In this document: piece by piece, positions 8,887 to 17,521 of the stretch
Layout of the letters: each line of letters starts with the position of its first letter
Position numbering within the stretch: position 1 is the first letter of the stretch
The notes under the pieces: model-generated
Database searches by the model: none
What the model was told of the DNA's origin: nothing
What the model saw: the letters and a program-made list of their open reading frames with translations, nothing else
Program-made: the position numbers and the translations under genes
Assembly: GCA_023663185.1 (NCBI GenBank)
Contig: JAMPHY010000012.1
Span: 1-64,000, forward strand
Direction of reading: 5' to 3'
Length of the DNA: 64,000 nucleotides
DNA from: Clostridiales bacterium
Lineage (GTDB): Bacteria > Bacillota > Clostridia > Lachnospirales > Lachnospiraceae

Positions 8887-11289
8887 ATGATTAGAGAAAA
8901 TAACCGTTGTTTTATATTGGAAACCAAAAATACGACCTACTGCTTTCGTGTGCTTGAGACAGGACATTTAGAACACCTTTATTATGGGAAAAAGATTACG
9001 CTTGCGTCGGAGAGAAACGTGGAGGCTTTGATTGAGAAGCACGCTTTTATGCCGGGCAATACCAATGCCTATAATGAGTCCTGCACGACATTTTCATTGG
9101 AAGATATCAGGCTGGAAATGTCGTCATACGGAAAAGGCGATATCAGGGAGCCGTTTATTGAAGTCGTGCATAGTGACGGCAGCTATACCTCGGATTTTCT
9201 TTTTGATAAGTTTGAGATTAATAAAGGAAAAGACGAATATGCCACGCTGCCGGGTTCTTATGATGAGAGCGGCGAAGTGGGACATTTGTGCATAACTTTA
9301 AAAGACAATCAGTATGGTCTTACTTTGGAATTGCACTACTATGTGTATGAAGACTGCGATGTGATTACCCGCAGCGCGAAGCTTATCAACGAGAGCGCGG
9401 AAACGGTGAAGCTGCTTAGAATAATGAGTATGCAGATAGATTTCGATACGGCGGATTTTGTCTTTACGACGTTTAACGGCGCATGGGCAAGGGAAATGAA
9501 AAGGACGGATACAAGAATGTCCTCAGGTAAGCATGTGAACGCTTCATATACTGGAACATCGTCAAACCGCGCCAATCCGTTTGTGATGTTAGGTAAGAAA
9601 GATACTACGGAGGATTGCGGAGACTGCTATGGTTTTAATCTTATTTACAGCGGCAATCATTATGAAGCGGTAGAAGTAAACGGCTATGGAAAAACCAGAA
9701 TCGTAAGCGGAATAAATCCGCAGTCTTTTGCCTTTATTATAGAAGCGGGGGAAAACTTTGAAGCGCCGGAGGCTGTTATGAGTTATTCCCACGAAGGCTA
9801 TAACGGCATGAGCGGACATATGCACAAGTTTGTAAGGGAGCATATAGTACGCGGCGAGTGGAAAAATAAATTAAGACCGGTTCTGCTCAATAGCTGGGAA
9901 GCGGCGTATTTTAATATCAACGAGAGGAAACTTTTAAACCTTGCCAAAGCGGGTAAAGACGTAGGTATTGAACTTTTCGTAATGGACGACGGCTGGTTCG
10001 GGACAAGGGACGATGATACGCAGTCGCTTGGCGATTGGGAAGTGAACCGTTCTAAACTGCCCGATGGTCTGGACGGACTTGTGAAAAAAATCAAAGCGCT
10101 GGGGTTAGACTTCGGAATCTGGGTTGAGCCAGAGATGGTAAATGTTAAAAGCAAACTTTATGTAAACCACCCTGACTGGACGCTGCAAATTCCCGATAAA
10201 CCACATTCGGAGGGCAGAAATCAGAGGATTTTGGACTTGACTAGAAAAGAAGTACAGGATTATATCATAGAAGAAATGAGCCGTGTATTTTCTTCAGCGG
10301 ATATTTCTTATGTCAAGTGGGATATGAACCGTACTTTCAGCGATTATTTTTCGGTAAACCTTCCTGCTATGCAGCAGACGGAAGTAGCGCACCGCTATGT
10401 TATGGGGCTGTACCGCTGTATGAAGGAATTGACTAAACGTTTCCCGAATATTTTGTTTGAAGGCTGCGCAGCGGGCGGCAACCGATTCGACTTAGGCATA
10501 TTATGCTATTTTCCGCAGATATGGGCGAGCGACGATACCGACGCGCTCTGCCGCACGGAGATACAGACGGGATATAGCTACGGATATCCTATGTCCGTTG
10601 TCAGCGCGCATGTTTCCGCCGCGCCTAATCATCAGACCTTGCGCATGACTCCTTTAGAAACTCGTTTTAATGTCGCGGCTTTTGGCATATGCGGATATGA
10701 ATGTAATTTCTGCGATATGAAGAAAGAAGAACTGGAAGCGGTTAAAGCGCAGATTGCATTGTATAAAGAATGGCGGGAAACGCTGCAGACAGGGGATTTC
10801 TACCGCGGAAGGACTTTTACGGGTTCTGCTAAAGAAACAGGCAGCGTATTAAGCGCATCAGACGGCAACGTGACTGAGTGGACCTGCGTATCGCGGGATA
10901 AGAAAAAAGCTGTGGGCTTACTTTTCCAGAAGCTTGTCGCGCCGAATACACAGTTTGGGTATTTTAAGGCAAAAGGGCTTGCGCCGGATTTGGAATACCA
11001 TTTCTATAACCGCGAGTTAAAATACAACGTGAAGGAATTTGGAGATTTGGTAAATACGGTTTCCCCTATTCATATTAAACAGGATTCGCTGGTGCATAAT
11101 GTGGTGGCAAAGTTTGTCAAGATGGACGGAGAAACGGAAGACTGCTGTGTATACGGCGACGCGCTGATGTATGGCGGAGTTAAGCTCAGGCAGTCCTTCG
11201 GGGGCACCGGCTATAGTGATGAAGTGCGGTACTTCCCCGATTTTGCCTCAAGATTGTATTTTATGGAAGCTGCCTTGCAAACGGATTAA
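8887..11289 (+). CDS. Alpha-galactosidase, glycoside hydrolase family 36
   Basis: An 800-residue cytoplasmic GH36 enzyme that releases terminal alpha-galactose from melibiose, raffinose-type sugars or similar substrates. The N-terminal beta-supersandwich covers about 1-330, the TIM barrel about 330-700, and a beta domain ends the protein. Key motifs are MDDGWFGTRDDD near residue 363, the nucleophile Asp479 in VKWDMNR, the loop CAAGGNRFDLG and the acid/base Asp549 in WASDDTDA. These positions match characterised family members within one residue. It lies 40 bp after the symporter and overlaps the convergent hslO gene by 4 bp at its stop. Confidence 0.95.
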   Translation: MIRENNRCFILETKNTTYCFRVLETGHLEHLYYGKKITLASERNVEALIEKHAFMPGNTNAYNESCTTFSLEDIRLEMSSYGKGDIREPFIEVVHSDGSYTSDFLFDKFEINKGKDEYATLPGSYDESGEVGHLCITLKDNQYGLTLELHYYVYEDCDVITRSAKLINESAETVKLLRIMSMQIDFDTADFVFTTFNGAWAREMKRTDTRMSSGKHVNASYTGTSSNRANPFVMLGKKDTTEDCGDCYGFNLIYSGNHYEAVEVNGYGKTRIVSGINPQSFAFIIEAGENFEAPEAVMSYSHEGYNGMSGHMHKFVREHIVRGEWKNKLRPVLLNSWEAAYFNINERKLLNLAKAGKDVGIELFVMDDGWFGTRDDDTQSLGDWEVNRSKLPDGLDGLVKKIKALGLDFGIWVEPEMVNVKSKLYVNHPDWTLQIPDKPHSEGRNQRILDLTRKEVQDYIIEEMSRVFSSADISYVKWDMNRTFSDYFSVNLPAMQQTEVAHRYVMGLYRCMKELTKRFPNILFEGCAAGGNRFDLGILCYFPQIWASDDTDALCRTEIQTGYSYGYPMSVVSAHVSAAPNHQTLRMTPLETRFNVAAFGICGYECNFCDMKKEELEAVKAQIALYKEWRETLQTGDFYRGRTFTGSAKETGSVLSASDGNVTEWTCVSRDKKKAVGLLFQKLVAPNTQFGYFKAKGLAPDLEYHFYNRELKYNVKEFGDLVNTVSPIHIKQDSLVHNVVAKFVKMDGETEDCCVYGDALMYGGVKLRQSFGGTGYSDEVRYFPDFASRLYFMEAALQTD

Positions 11290-12164
11290 CGTGCGGAGGT
11301 TAATAATTTTTTCAGCTCGTCTATGCTGAACACATAATGCTTATTGCAAAACTGACAGTTTATTTCGGCTTCGTGCCCATCGGCTATCATATCTTCGAGT
11401 TCTGCTTTGCCGAGGCTAATCAGAACCCGTTCGATTCTTTCCCTGCTGCAGTTGCAGGAAAAGCCGGTGGGCAGCCTGTCGGTTATTTTACATTCCAGTC
11501 CATCTAAAATCTGCTCTAATATTTGCTCCGGAGTATTCCCCGAATCAAGCATGGCGGTGACGGAGGTAAGTCTGCTTAGGTTTTGTTCAAGACGGCTGAT
11601 TACCGCTTCGTCTGCAAACGGCATTAGCTGAATGATAAACCCGCCGGACTGCTTTACCGTATTGTCTTTTGACATAAGGACTCCCAGACCTACGGAAGAC
11701 GGAACCTGTTCGGAGGTCGCAAAATAATATGTCAGGTCTTCCGCGATTTCGCTTGTCTGCAGCATGGTCTGTCCGATATAAGGCTCTTTTAAGCCCATGT
11801 CCTTAATAACCCGTAAAACTCCGTGCCCTACCGCTCCGGCGACGTCAAGCTTGCCGATGGAATTAGCGGGTAACAGGACGTCGGGGACATTAGCATAACC
11901 CTTGACATTACCTTTAGAATCCGCCGTTACAATAAGCTCCTGCACGGGACCGTCGCCTTTAATTTGAAGGGTGAGCAGGTCGTTATCGCCCTTAAGCATC
12001 GTACCCATCATGGCGCCGGCGCTTAAAAGGCGCCCCAGCGCAGCCGTGATTACAGGGCTTGTATTGTGAGCCTGCCTTGCCGTTTCAACCGTATCTTTAG
12101 TAGTGCATGCAAAAGCGCGAATCTGCGCGTTCGCCGCAGTAGCGCGTACAATGTAATCTGACAT
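11286..12164 (-). CDS. hslO: Redox-regulated chaperone Hsp33
   Basis: Hsp33 is a cytosolic holdase switched on by oxidation and unfolding of a C-terminal zinc site. The 292-residue length is normal. The N-terminal SDYIVRATAANAQIRAFACT and the central region SGGFIIQLMPFADE are typical, and the four switch cysteines are in CNCSRER and INCQFCNKHY near the C-terminus. On the minus strand AAGGAG precedes ATG 12164 by a normal distance. It is convergent with the alpha-galactosidase gene. It appears to be transcribed alone or with the minus-strand genes upstream. Confidence 0.95.
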   Translation of the reverse strand: MSDYIVRATAANAQIRAFACTTKDTVETARQAHNTSPVITAALGRLLSAGAMMGTMLKGDNDLLTLQIKGDGPVQELIVTADSKGNVKGYANVPDVLLPANSIGKLDVAGAVGHGVLRVIKDMGLKEPYIGQTMLQTSEIAEDLTYYFATSEQVPSSVGLGVLMSKDNTVKQSGGFIIQLMPFADEAVISRLEQNLSRLTSVTAMLDSGNTPEQILEQILDGLECKITDRLPTGFSCNCSRERIERVLISLGKAELEDMIADGHEAEINCQFCNKHYVFSIDELKKLLTSAR

Positions 12165-12211
12165 GTTAATACTCCTTTTTATTTATGATGACTTAATCTG
12201 CAAAGTTCGAT

Positions 12212-12982
12212 TTACCCTTTTCTTGCAATAACTAATCCATGTTCACTATATCCTAAATTGCTTTTTTTATCACATAATTTCAAGTGAATATCCATAAATG
12301 TATCAAAGTCCTTTTTATTCATCTGTTCAACTATATCCCTATATATAAATATAGGTCCGTCGGTTGCAACGTGGTGGAGTAATTTCAAATTATCTTTTTT
12401 TAAATCTTCCTCTATCATTTCAGGAGTTGATGAGTAAAATAATGTACTGTTTGGTATATGTCCATTTTGCATATAGTCTGCCAGAAAAGAGAAATTGTCT
12501 TTTAACTCTTCAAAATGCGCCATATAATTTGCGCAACGATTGACATATGCAATCATATAAATTCCATCAGCTTTTAACACCCGTAATGTTTCAGACAGCG
12601 ATTTTTCCCTGTCTGACTCTTCACATAAATGATAGTAAGAGCCTAGATTTAATACTACATCGAAACTATTGTCTTTAAATCTTGTTAAATCTAAAACATT
12701 TCCCTGATAAATTTCTTTTAACTTATGATTTTTTTCATTCTCTGATTTTATGTACGCCACATTTGTATCAATCAAATCGCCCGCCGTCACATTGCACCCT
12801 AAATCAGCAAGCGAAAACGAATAAATGCCGCCGCCCGCGCAAGCGTCAAGAACCGACATACCTTTTTGGCAATATTTTTTCAAATATTTCATAGTGGTTA
12901 TATACTCAATTTGTCCTGACTGACAATTCAGACGCTGGCTTTCGTTGCAATCTTCATGATAAAATTTCTGTATTTCTTCCAT
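12212..12982 (-). CDS. Class I SAM-dependent methyltransferase
   Basis: A 256-residue methyltransferase with the SAM-binding motif I VLDACAGGGIYSFSLADLG at about residues 42-60, motif II ending in AGDLIDTN, and motif IV-like FDVVLNLGSYYHL at about 108-120. The substrate cannot be told. The sequence MYMIAYVNRCANYM and an otherwise small C-terminal part suggest a small-molecule enzyme. Its start is 5 bp after the stop of the M15 peptidase gene, and its ribosome site lies in the end of that gene, so the two are coupled. Confidence 0.85.
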   Translation of the reverse strand: MEEIQKFYHEDCNESQRLNCQSGQIEYITTMKYLKKYCQKGMSVLDACAGGGIYSFSLADLGCNVTAGDLIDTNVAYIKSENEKNHKLKEIYQGNVLDLTRFKDNSFDVVLNLGSYYHLCEESDREKSLSETLRVLKADGIYMIAYVNRCANYMAHFEELKDNFSFLADYMQNGHIPNSTLFYSSTPEMIEEDLKKDNLKLLHHVATDGPIFIYRDIVEQMNKKDFDTFMDIHLKLCDKKSNLGYSEHGLVIARKG

Positions 12983-12987
12983 AAGCT

Positions 12988-13905
12988 TTACCTCAATATA
13001 TCTTTTTCAAAATGTTGATAATCCTTTTGGCTATTCCAGATACCGCCCCATTCAAAACCATGCTCTATGAAAAGCTTATAGCAAAGGTCGTCTTCATCAA
13101 TCTTGTGTTCAAAAGACACGGAGCGGTCGGCGTAAATCTCGCTGCCTGACGGAGAGATGTTTGTGGTTCCGTCTGTTTTGTTTGTCGTGACATACGGATT
13201 ATAAAATGGGTTGATATCAATAGCGCAGCCGTAGGCGTGGTTAGACAAAGACGAAGAGTTAGGAACTGTCCTATAGTTGAAGCAGGACGTGTTATTGTCC
13301 TGCATGGAAGCATCGTCGTCGCCCTGATATTCATCGATAAGCCTTATTTTTTCAATCTGGTATTCCTCAAGGTACAGCGCATAGAAGATTTTTACCAAAT
13401 CCTCGGCAATTTCTTTATTGCAGATAAGCTCGCCCATCTGTACTTCTCCATTAAAATCATAGTGCAGTACAGACAGATAACGTAAATCGTCATAAGAAAT
13501 ATCGGCGGCATTAGTTTCGCTGTCCGGATAGGAAATGCCTGTAATTTTGGCTTTGATTTCATCGGATAGCGGCTCATAGTAAAAGCCATCTTGATAAGTG
13601 ACGCGGTCGGCGGAAACTACGGCTTCTTCACTTTCGGAGTCCTGCTCAATATTCAAATCCTGAATTTCTTCGGGCAGCAGGTCGCTATATTCAGAGTCAT
13701 CACTATTGCTGATTTCAGTTTCATTTTCTGCGTTTGTAGGCGCAACTTCGGTATGCCCGTATGCCTGCTCCGGATTGTTCGCAGCGTAGTCCGAAAGCGT
13801 TTCCGAATCTGTCAGGGTACGTACCAGAAAACCGCAGACAATCGTAAGCGCTGTTAGAAAAAATATTGTTTTCACTAACTGTTTGATAAGTTTTTTCTTT
13901 TTCAT
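12988..13905 (-). CDS. M15-family D-Ala-D-Ala carboxypeptidase-like protein, membrane-anchored
   Basis: About 305 residues with an N-terminal signal anchor at about 5-28 (LVKTIFFLTALTIVCGFLV), an acidic low-complexity stretch (about 45-95), and a C-terminal zinc peptidase domain. The metal motifs are SNHAYGCAIDINPF (His and Asp) and EWGGIW followed by DYQHFE (His). These mark the M15/VanY-like group that trims peptidoglycan peptides outside the cell. I chose the ATG at 13905 because AAAGG lies about 10 nt before it; an ATG at 13914 is too close to that site. It is followed by a methyltransferase and preceded by a lipoprotein gene. Confidence 0.82.
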   Translation of the reverse strand: MKKKKLIKQLVKTIFFLTALTIVCGFLVRTLTDSETLSDYAANNPEQAYGHTEVAPTNAENETEISNSDDSEYSDLLPEEIQDLNIEQDSESEEAVVSADRVTYQDGFYYEPLSDEIKAKITGISYPDSETNAADISYDDLRYLSVLHYDFNGEVQMGELICNKEIAEDLVKIFYALYLEEYQIEKIRLIDEYQGDDDASMQDNNTSCFNYRTVPNSSSLSNHAYGCAIDINPFYNPYVTTNKTDGTTNISPSGSEIYADRSVSFEHKIDEDDLCYKLFIEHGFEWGGIWNSQKDYQHFEKDILR

Positions 13906-13933
13906 ATGATACATGCCTTTATAATTATTTTAA

Positions 13934-14470
13934 TTAATCAGTTTCATCTTTTAAATAATCCCAGAGCATAATATCAGGTTCTTGATTTGCTCCGTGCATA
14001 TAAAAACCATCAGAATAGCCGGTGGCTGGAAAGTCAAATAATTGTAGTGAGTACCAGCCAAGCTTCGACTCATCTTCGTCGGATTTTTTATAATAAATAA
14101 TGCGCAGGCAGTATGTTTTGTCGTCTACGGTAAAGTCATAAGACGGCGTCAGAATATTTGTTATTTTTCCATGGTTCGACCAGCGTTCAAATGTATCGCT
14201 TAACTCATAATCCTCATTCCAACCAGGGAATTCTTCTATTAAACGGTCTACTTTTTCCTCAAAATTATCGATTTTACTTACTGCATAAGGAGAAAACATG
14301 TCTTTAATTGCATCGGCGTCTTTTCTGTCTATTGCGTCAAGCAAAAACGCAATCGTATCCTGCGCGTCTGCATACACAGGGTTTACTGTTCTTTTTTCAG
14401 AAGCGCCGCACCCTGTTATTTCCAAAATCATAATAATACATATTAGAATAGCTGATATTTTTATGCTCAT
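13934..14470 (-). CDS. Putative lipoprotein, DUF5104-like
   Basis: A 178-residue exported protein. The first 22 residues form a lipoprotein signal with lipobox ITGC, so Cys21 or close to it would be lipidated. The rest (DTIAFLLDAIDRKDADAIKD, then WYSLQLFDFPATGYSDGFYM) resembles the small DUF5104 lipoproteins of Firmicutes, recalled by eye rather than searched. AGGAGA precedes ATG 14470. It is first in a minus-strand run with the M15 peptidase and methyltransferase genes, so a role at the cell envelope is likely, but no function is known. Confidence 0.7.
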   Translation of the reverse strand: MSIKISAILICIIMILEITGCGASEKRTVNPVYADAQDTIAFLLDAIDRKDADAIKDMFSPYAVSKIDNFEEKVDRLIEEFPGWNEDYELSDTFERWSNHGKITNILTPSYDFTVDDKTYCLRIIYYKKSDEDESKLGWYSLQLFDFPATGYSDGFYMHGANQEPDIMLWDYLKDETD

Positions 14471-14520
14471 AAGTATTCTCCTGTTTTGTAGCTGCTTGTT
14501 TTTCCATATAAATCATCTAA

Positions 14521-14638
14521 ACTCGCAAATTCGCGCTTTCAGCGCTTTACGTCCGATTTCATCGGACATTTGCTCGTTAATAACCACAGAAAAACAAATG
14601 TCTGCTTCACAGCCGCTTGTTTTTCTTTGTGGTTATTA
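14521..14638. repeat. Long palindromic intergenic element
   Basis: Outer arms TAATAACCACA (14578-14588) and TGTGGTTATTA (14628-14638) are perfect, with A5CAA/TTGT5 extending the stem inward. To the left lie two more hairpins, GCGC/GCGC at 14533-14545 and GTCCGAT/ATCGGAC at 14551-14567, bounded by ACTCGCAAA (14521) and TTTGCTCGT (14569). The same two 9-mers occur in reverse orientation in the element at 17399-17502. The block separates the lipoprotein promoter side from the island's left repeat. Confidence 0.6.
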
Positions 14639-14687
14639 TATCATGAATGGGAAGAATAAAACATAGGAAAATTAGCATAGGGAAACC

Positions 14688-14741
14688 GTCCTTACTTGTA
14701 ATTCTATCAAACATCTAGTACAATAAGCTAAGATTTCAAAA
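14688..14741 (+). repeat. Left copy of 54-bp direct repeat carrying a promoter
   Basis: This 54-bp stretch recurs at 19184-19237 with 52 identical positions. It contains TTGTAA (14696-14701), a 17-bp spacer and TACAAT (14719-14724), a good sigma-A promoter, which here faces a 56-codon ORF. The two copies bracket the accessory genes between them like attachment sites or a duplicated target. Confidence 0.85.
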
Positions 14742-14769
14742 ATCGGATAGTAGTATGGGGGAAGAAGCT

Positions 14770-14940
14770 ATGGATATAATGGACTTAATATGGGATAAGT
14801 TCTCACAGGACTGCACGATTGATACAGTCTTACATTTGATTATGGCGCATTTTAATCTATCTGAGGAAGAAGCGCAGGATAAAATCGATGAGTACTTTGA
14901 AATTGTGGAAGGATATAGCAAAGGAAAAGTTTTAGGCTAG
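14770..14940 (+). CDS. Small hypothetical protein (56 aa)
   Basis: A 56-residue acidic protein, MDIMDLIWDKFSQDCTIDTV followed by HLIMAHFNLSEEEAQDKIDEYF, predicted mainly helical with no membrane segment. I prefer ATG 14770 because GGGGGAAG lies 5-6 nt before it; ATG 14755 has no ribosome site. It is read from the promoter in the left 54-bp repeat. No family recognised. Helical small proteins at island edges are often antitoxin-like or regulatory, but nothing here shows that. Confidence 0.6.
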   Translation: MDIMDLIWDKFSQDCTIDTVLHLIMAHFNLSEEEAQDKIDEYFEIVEGYSKGKVLG

Positions 14941-14981
14941 TCGATAATTCTTCGAAAATGAAATTTCATTTGCATAATAGG

Positions 14982-15010
14982 TTGTTTTATAGCTAGGATT
15001 TGCATATAAT
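14982..15010 (+). promoter_or_regulatory. Promoter of the Phd/Doc module
   Basis: TTGTTT (14982-14987), 17 bp, TATAAT (15005-15010), 27 bp before the antitoxin start. Confidence 0.7.
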
Positions 15011-15036
15011 ATATTTGAAAGAGAGGTGTGTCTAAA

Positions 15037-15279
15037 ATGACAATAGATACTAATACGATGATTTCAATTACAGAAGCGAATCAAAATTTTTCAAAAGTAG
15101 CAAAAATGGTTGATGAACACGGAACAGCGGTTATACTAAAAAATAATGTACCCAGATATATTGTTATTGATTTTAGCAAAGCGGAAAAGGAAAAAGTTGC
15201 CAGTAATGAAGATGTATTTGCAATATCTGAACGGTTAATAAAACAAAATATGGAAGCATATGAGGTTCTTGCAAAATGA
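15037..15279 (+). CDS. Phd/YefM-family antitoxin
   Basis: An 80-residue protein with the Phd/YefM N-terminal DNA-binding fold: ISITEANQNFSKVAKMVDEH then AVILKNNVPRYIVIDF. This family represses its own operon and neutralises Doc or YoeB-type toxins through its C-terminal tail. ATG 15037 lies 10 nt after GAGAGG; a GTG at 15028 is too close to that site. Its stop overlaps the start of a Doc-type gene (ATGA), but that partner is broken, so this antitoxin is now an orphan unless it pairs with another toxin. Confidence 0.88.
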   Translation: MTIDTNTMISITEANQNFSKVAKMVDEHGTAVILKNNVPRYIVIDFSKAEKEKVASNEDVFAISERLIKQNMEAYEVLAK

Positions 15280-15528
15280 TTATTTTAAGCAAGGAACAGG
15301 TATTAAAATTACATGCAAGTTTAATCAAAGCCACTGGGGGGAGTCTTGGTATTCGTGATGAGGGAATGCTGGACATGGCGTTAAATAACCCTTTTCAATC
15401 GTTCGATGGAAAAGAGCTTTACCCAAGTATTCAGGCAAAAGCAGCAAAGTGACGAAATTCTTGCGTTAGTATCCGGTAGCATTGGTGAAAAGGAAATCTT
15501 ACAATGGATTATTGAACATCAAAGATAA
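15276..15528 (+). pseudogene. Doc-type toxin remnant, Fic core deleted
   Basis: The N-terminal 58 codons read as a Doc toxin (MIILSKEQVLKLHASLIKAT, GIRDEGMLDMALNNPFQ, ELYPSIQAKAAK) and then hit TGA at 15450. Shifting one base from 15451 gives a C-terminal Doc tail of 25 residues, DEILALVSGSIGEKEILQWI, ending at 15528. The middle, about 45 residues carrying the Fic motif HPFxxGNKR that binds nucleotide and modifies EF-Tu, is missing. This is an internal deletion plus frameshift; the toxin must be inactive. The preceding Phd gene is intact. Confidence 0.85.
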
Positions 15529-15571
15529 ATTTGAGATAAAAATATGGCAGAGAAATACAGGTAGAGAAAAT

Positions 15572-16357
15572 ATGTATAAACATCATGAAGAATCCATTGA
15601 AAATATGAAAGAGTTTTTTAGGAATCAAGGAGCTATTGCCTTGATTCTTATAGGCTCTGTTGCGAAGGGAACGGAGCGGGAAGATTCTGACCTTGATTGT
15701 GCGGTTATTTTATCGCAGGAAGAATATGCCAAAAAAGAGCAAGATAATATAACAAGCGAGACTGTGAATGGGCTATGCACATATGAAGGCGGGTATTTTG
15801 ACGTAAAATATATGACAAAGGAATACCTTAAGGAGTTGTCTGCGAAAGGTAGCGAACCTGCGCGAAGCACCTTCACAAAATTCAGAATATTATTTTGTAA
15901 TGATACAGAGATTGAATGCATACTACCACGGATTCCTGTATTTCAGACAAAGGAAAAAGAGAAAAAACTATTATCATTTTATGCGGATTTCTGGATGAAT
16001 TATTATTATTTTCTTAAATCCTGTCAGATTGATGGGTATATGAAAATGTATACTATAGCAGAAATAGTATACAGCGTATACCGAATGGTACTTCAAGAAA
16101 ATGAGATTTTATTTGATTGTAACAGACGGTTAGAAAAGCAAGTAGAATCTCTCTCTCCCCAAACTGTCGAATTGGTTAGATTAGGGAGACAACTTGAGGT
16201 TTCTCAAAGTATTGAGGACACAGACAGATTTGTAAATAAATATATTGAAGTCTCAACTTATGTCCCGCCTAAGAACATCGCGGTAGTTTTAACGCAGTAC
16301 GCCAAAGATTTCCAAGAATGGTGGATTGAGCCAAGACCAAATATACATGAATGGTAA
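15572..16357 (+). CDS. Nucleotidyltransferase-domain protein (antibiotic NT-like)
   Basis: A 261-residue protein with a Pol-beta-type nucleotidyltransferase active site near residues 28-43: LIGSVAKGTEREDSDLD, giving the GS...DxD metal motif. A helical C-terminal domain follows. The family includes aminoglycoside nucleotidyltransferases and many relatives of unknown substrate, so resistance should not be assumed. ATG 15572 follows AGGTAGAG; the longer frame from 15482 overlaps the Doc remnant and lacks similarity. It is followed by an APH-like kinase, a pairing common in accessory islands of Firmicutes. Confidence 0.78.
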   Translation: MYKHHEESIENMKEFFRNQGAIALILIGSVAKGTEREDSDLDCAVILSQEEYAKKEQDNITSETVNGLCTYEGGYFDVKYMTKEYLKELSAKGSEPARSTFTKFRILFCNDTEIECILPRIPVFQTKEKEKKLLSFYADFWMNYYYFLKSCQIDGYMKMYTIAEIVYSVYRMVLQENEILFDCNRRLEKQVESLSPQTVELVRLGRQLEVSQSIEDTDRFVNKYIEVSTYVPPKNIAVVLTQYAKDFQEWWIEPRPNIHEW

Positions 16358-16405
16358 AATGTAAGATAACAGGAACCCTTATTCAGATAAATGGAGATAA
16401 GTACC

Positions 16406-17359
16406 ATGGAGAGCGTAACAAAGAACAGGCAAGACAGGGATACAATAAGGAAAATGGTGAAAAAGTTTTTTGCACCACTGGAACTGAAAGATTACAAAGA
16501 ACTTACAGAAGGCTATTTCAATATTGCGTATGAAGTGGAGCTTACTAATGGTAAGAAAACAGTATTGAAAATTGCTCCGTCAAAAGAAGTCATGGTTATG
16601 ACTTATGAACAAAATATTATGTACAGTGAAGTACAGGCGATGAGGATTGTAAGGGAAAATTGTAACGTGCCTGTTGCAAAGATATACGGCTATGATGACA
16701 GTGGTACGATTTGTGAATCCCCATATTTTTTCATGGAAAAACTTAAGGGCGAAAGTTTGAGTTCAATTAAAGAAACCCTTACTTCCGAACAAATAGACCA
16801 TATCTACAGTGAGACCGGCAAAATGATTCGTTCCGTAAACAGCATTCCATGCCATTGCTTTGGTTATCCGGGGCTGCCGGAATATCAAGGGACAGAGTGG
16901 TATTCTGTGTTTTATAAAATGATGGAAGCCATGCTGGAAGATGGAAAGTGGGCGAATATGGATATAAAGATATCACCCGATGAACTGATTAGGAGATTAG
17001 AACGAGACAAGGCTGTTTTTGAGGAAGTATCAGTGCCTAACTTTGTTCATTGGGATTGTTGGGACGGGAATATTTTTGTTGAAAACGGTAATGTTGTAGG
17101 GATTATTGACTGGGAAAGAGTTTTGTGGGCAGATCCATTGATGGAGGTAGGATTTAGAACATATGCACCTAATCTCAAATTTCAAGAGGGCTATGGCATT
17201 GAATCATTAAATGAACATCAATGCAGAAGAGCATTATGGTACGATATTTATCTTATGCTTTCGATGACAATAGAGTGTGGATATAGAAAGTATGAAACTA
17301 TGGATCAATATAATTGGACAACGGAAGTATTAGTGAAACAATTTGAGAAATTGAATTAA
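16406..17359 (+). CDS. Aminoglycoside phosphotransferase-like kinase
   Basis: A 317-residue protein of the APH/choline-kinase fold. The nucleotide-binding Lys is in KTVLKIAPSKE (about residue 54), the catalytic loop is VHWDCWDGNIF (HxDxxxxN) near residue 220, and the metal Asp is in VGIIDWER near 238. The substrate is unknown; relatives phosphorylate aminoglycosides, macrolides or small metabolites. GGAG at 16393-16396 sets ATG 16406. It lies 48 bp after the nucleotidyltransferase and is probably in the same transcript. Confidence 0.82.
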   Translation: MESVTKNRQDRDTIRKMVKKFFAPLELKDYKELTEGYFNIAYEVELTNGKKTVLKIAPSKEVMVMTYEQNIMYSEVQAMRIVRENCNVPVAKIYGYDDSGTICESPYFFMEKLKGESLSSIKETLTSEQIDHIYSETGKMIRSVNSIPCHCFGYPGLPEYQGTEWYSVFYKMMEAMLEDGKWANMDIKISPDELIRRLERDKAVFEEVSVPNFVHWDCWDGNIFVENGNVVGIIDWERVLWADPLMEVGFRTYAPNLKFQEGYGIESLNEHQCRRALWYDIYLMLSMTIECGYRKYETMDQYNWTTEVLVKQFEKLN

Positions 17360-17398
17360 ATACTATGTTTTATCTTGTTTGCCAGTGAGAATAAAAAT

Positions 17399-17502
17399 CC
17401 AGTTTGGAGAATTGAATAAATAAGAATTGAGCCGCTGCATTTCAAGCGGCGATACGAGCAAAAAGCGAAGCGTTTGCGAGTCTGCATACTTCAACAAACT
17501 GG
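17399..17502. repeat. Palindromic intergenic element inside the island
   Basis: Outer arms CCAGTTTG (17399-17406) and CAAACTGG (17495-17502) enclose a perfect hairpin GCCGCT/AGCGGC (17431-17450) and a second region, ACGAGCAAA to TTTGCGAGT (about 17454-17481). Read on the minus strand, the latter shares ACTCGCAAA and TTTGCTCGT with the element at 14521-14638. The right outer arm ends 6 bp before the GGAGGAG ribosome site of the next gene. Confidence 0.55.
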
Positions 17503-17521
17503 AATTTGGAGGAGAAGTAAC

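Noticed and set aside
15482-15571. Upstream extension of the nucleotidyltransferase
   Set aside because: It overlaps the Doc remnant in another frame, and the ribosome site AGGTAGAG fits the ATG at 15572.
15572-17359. Confirmed aminoglycoside resistance genes
   Set aside because: Both proteins have the fold and catalytic motifs, but these families are broad and substrate-determining features could not be read.
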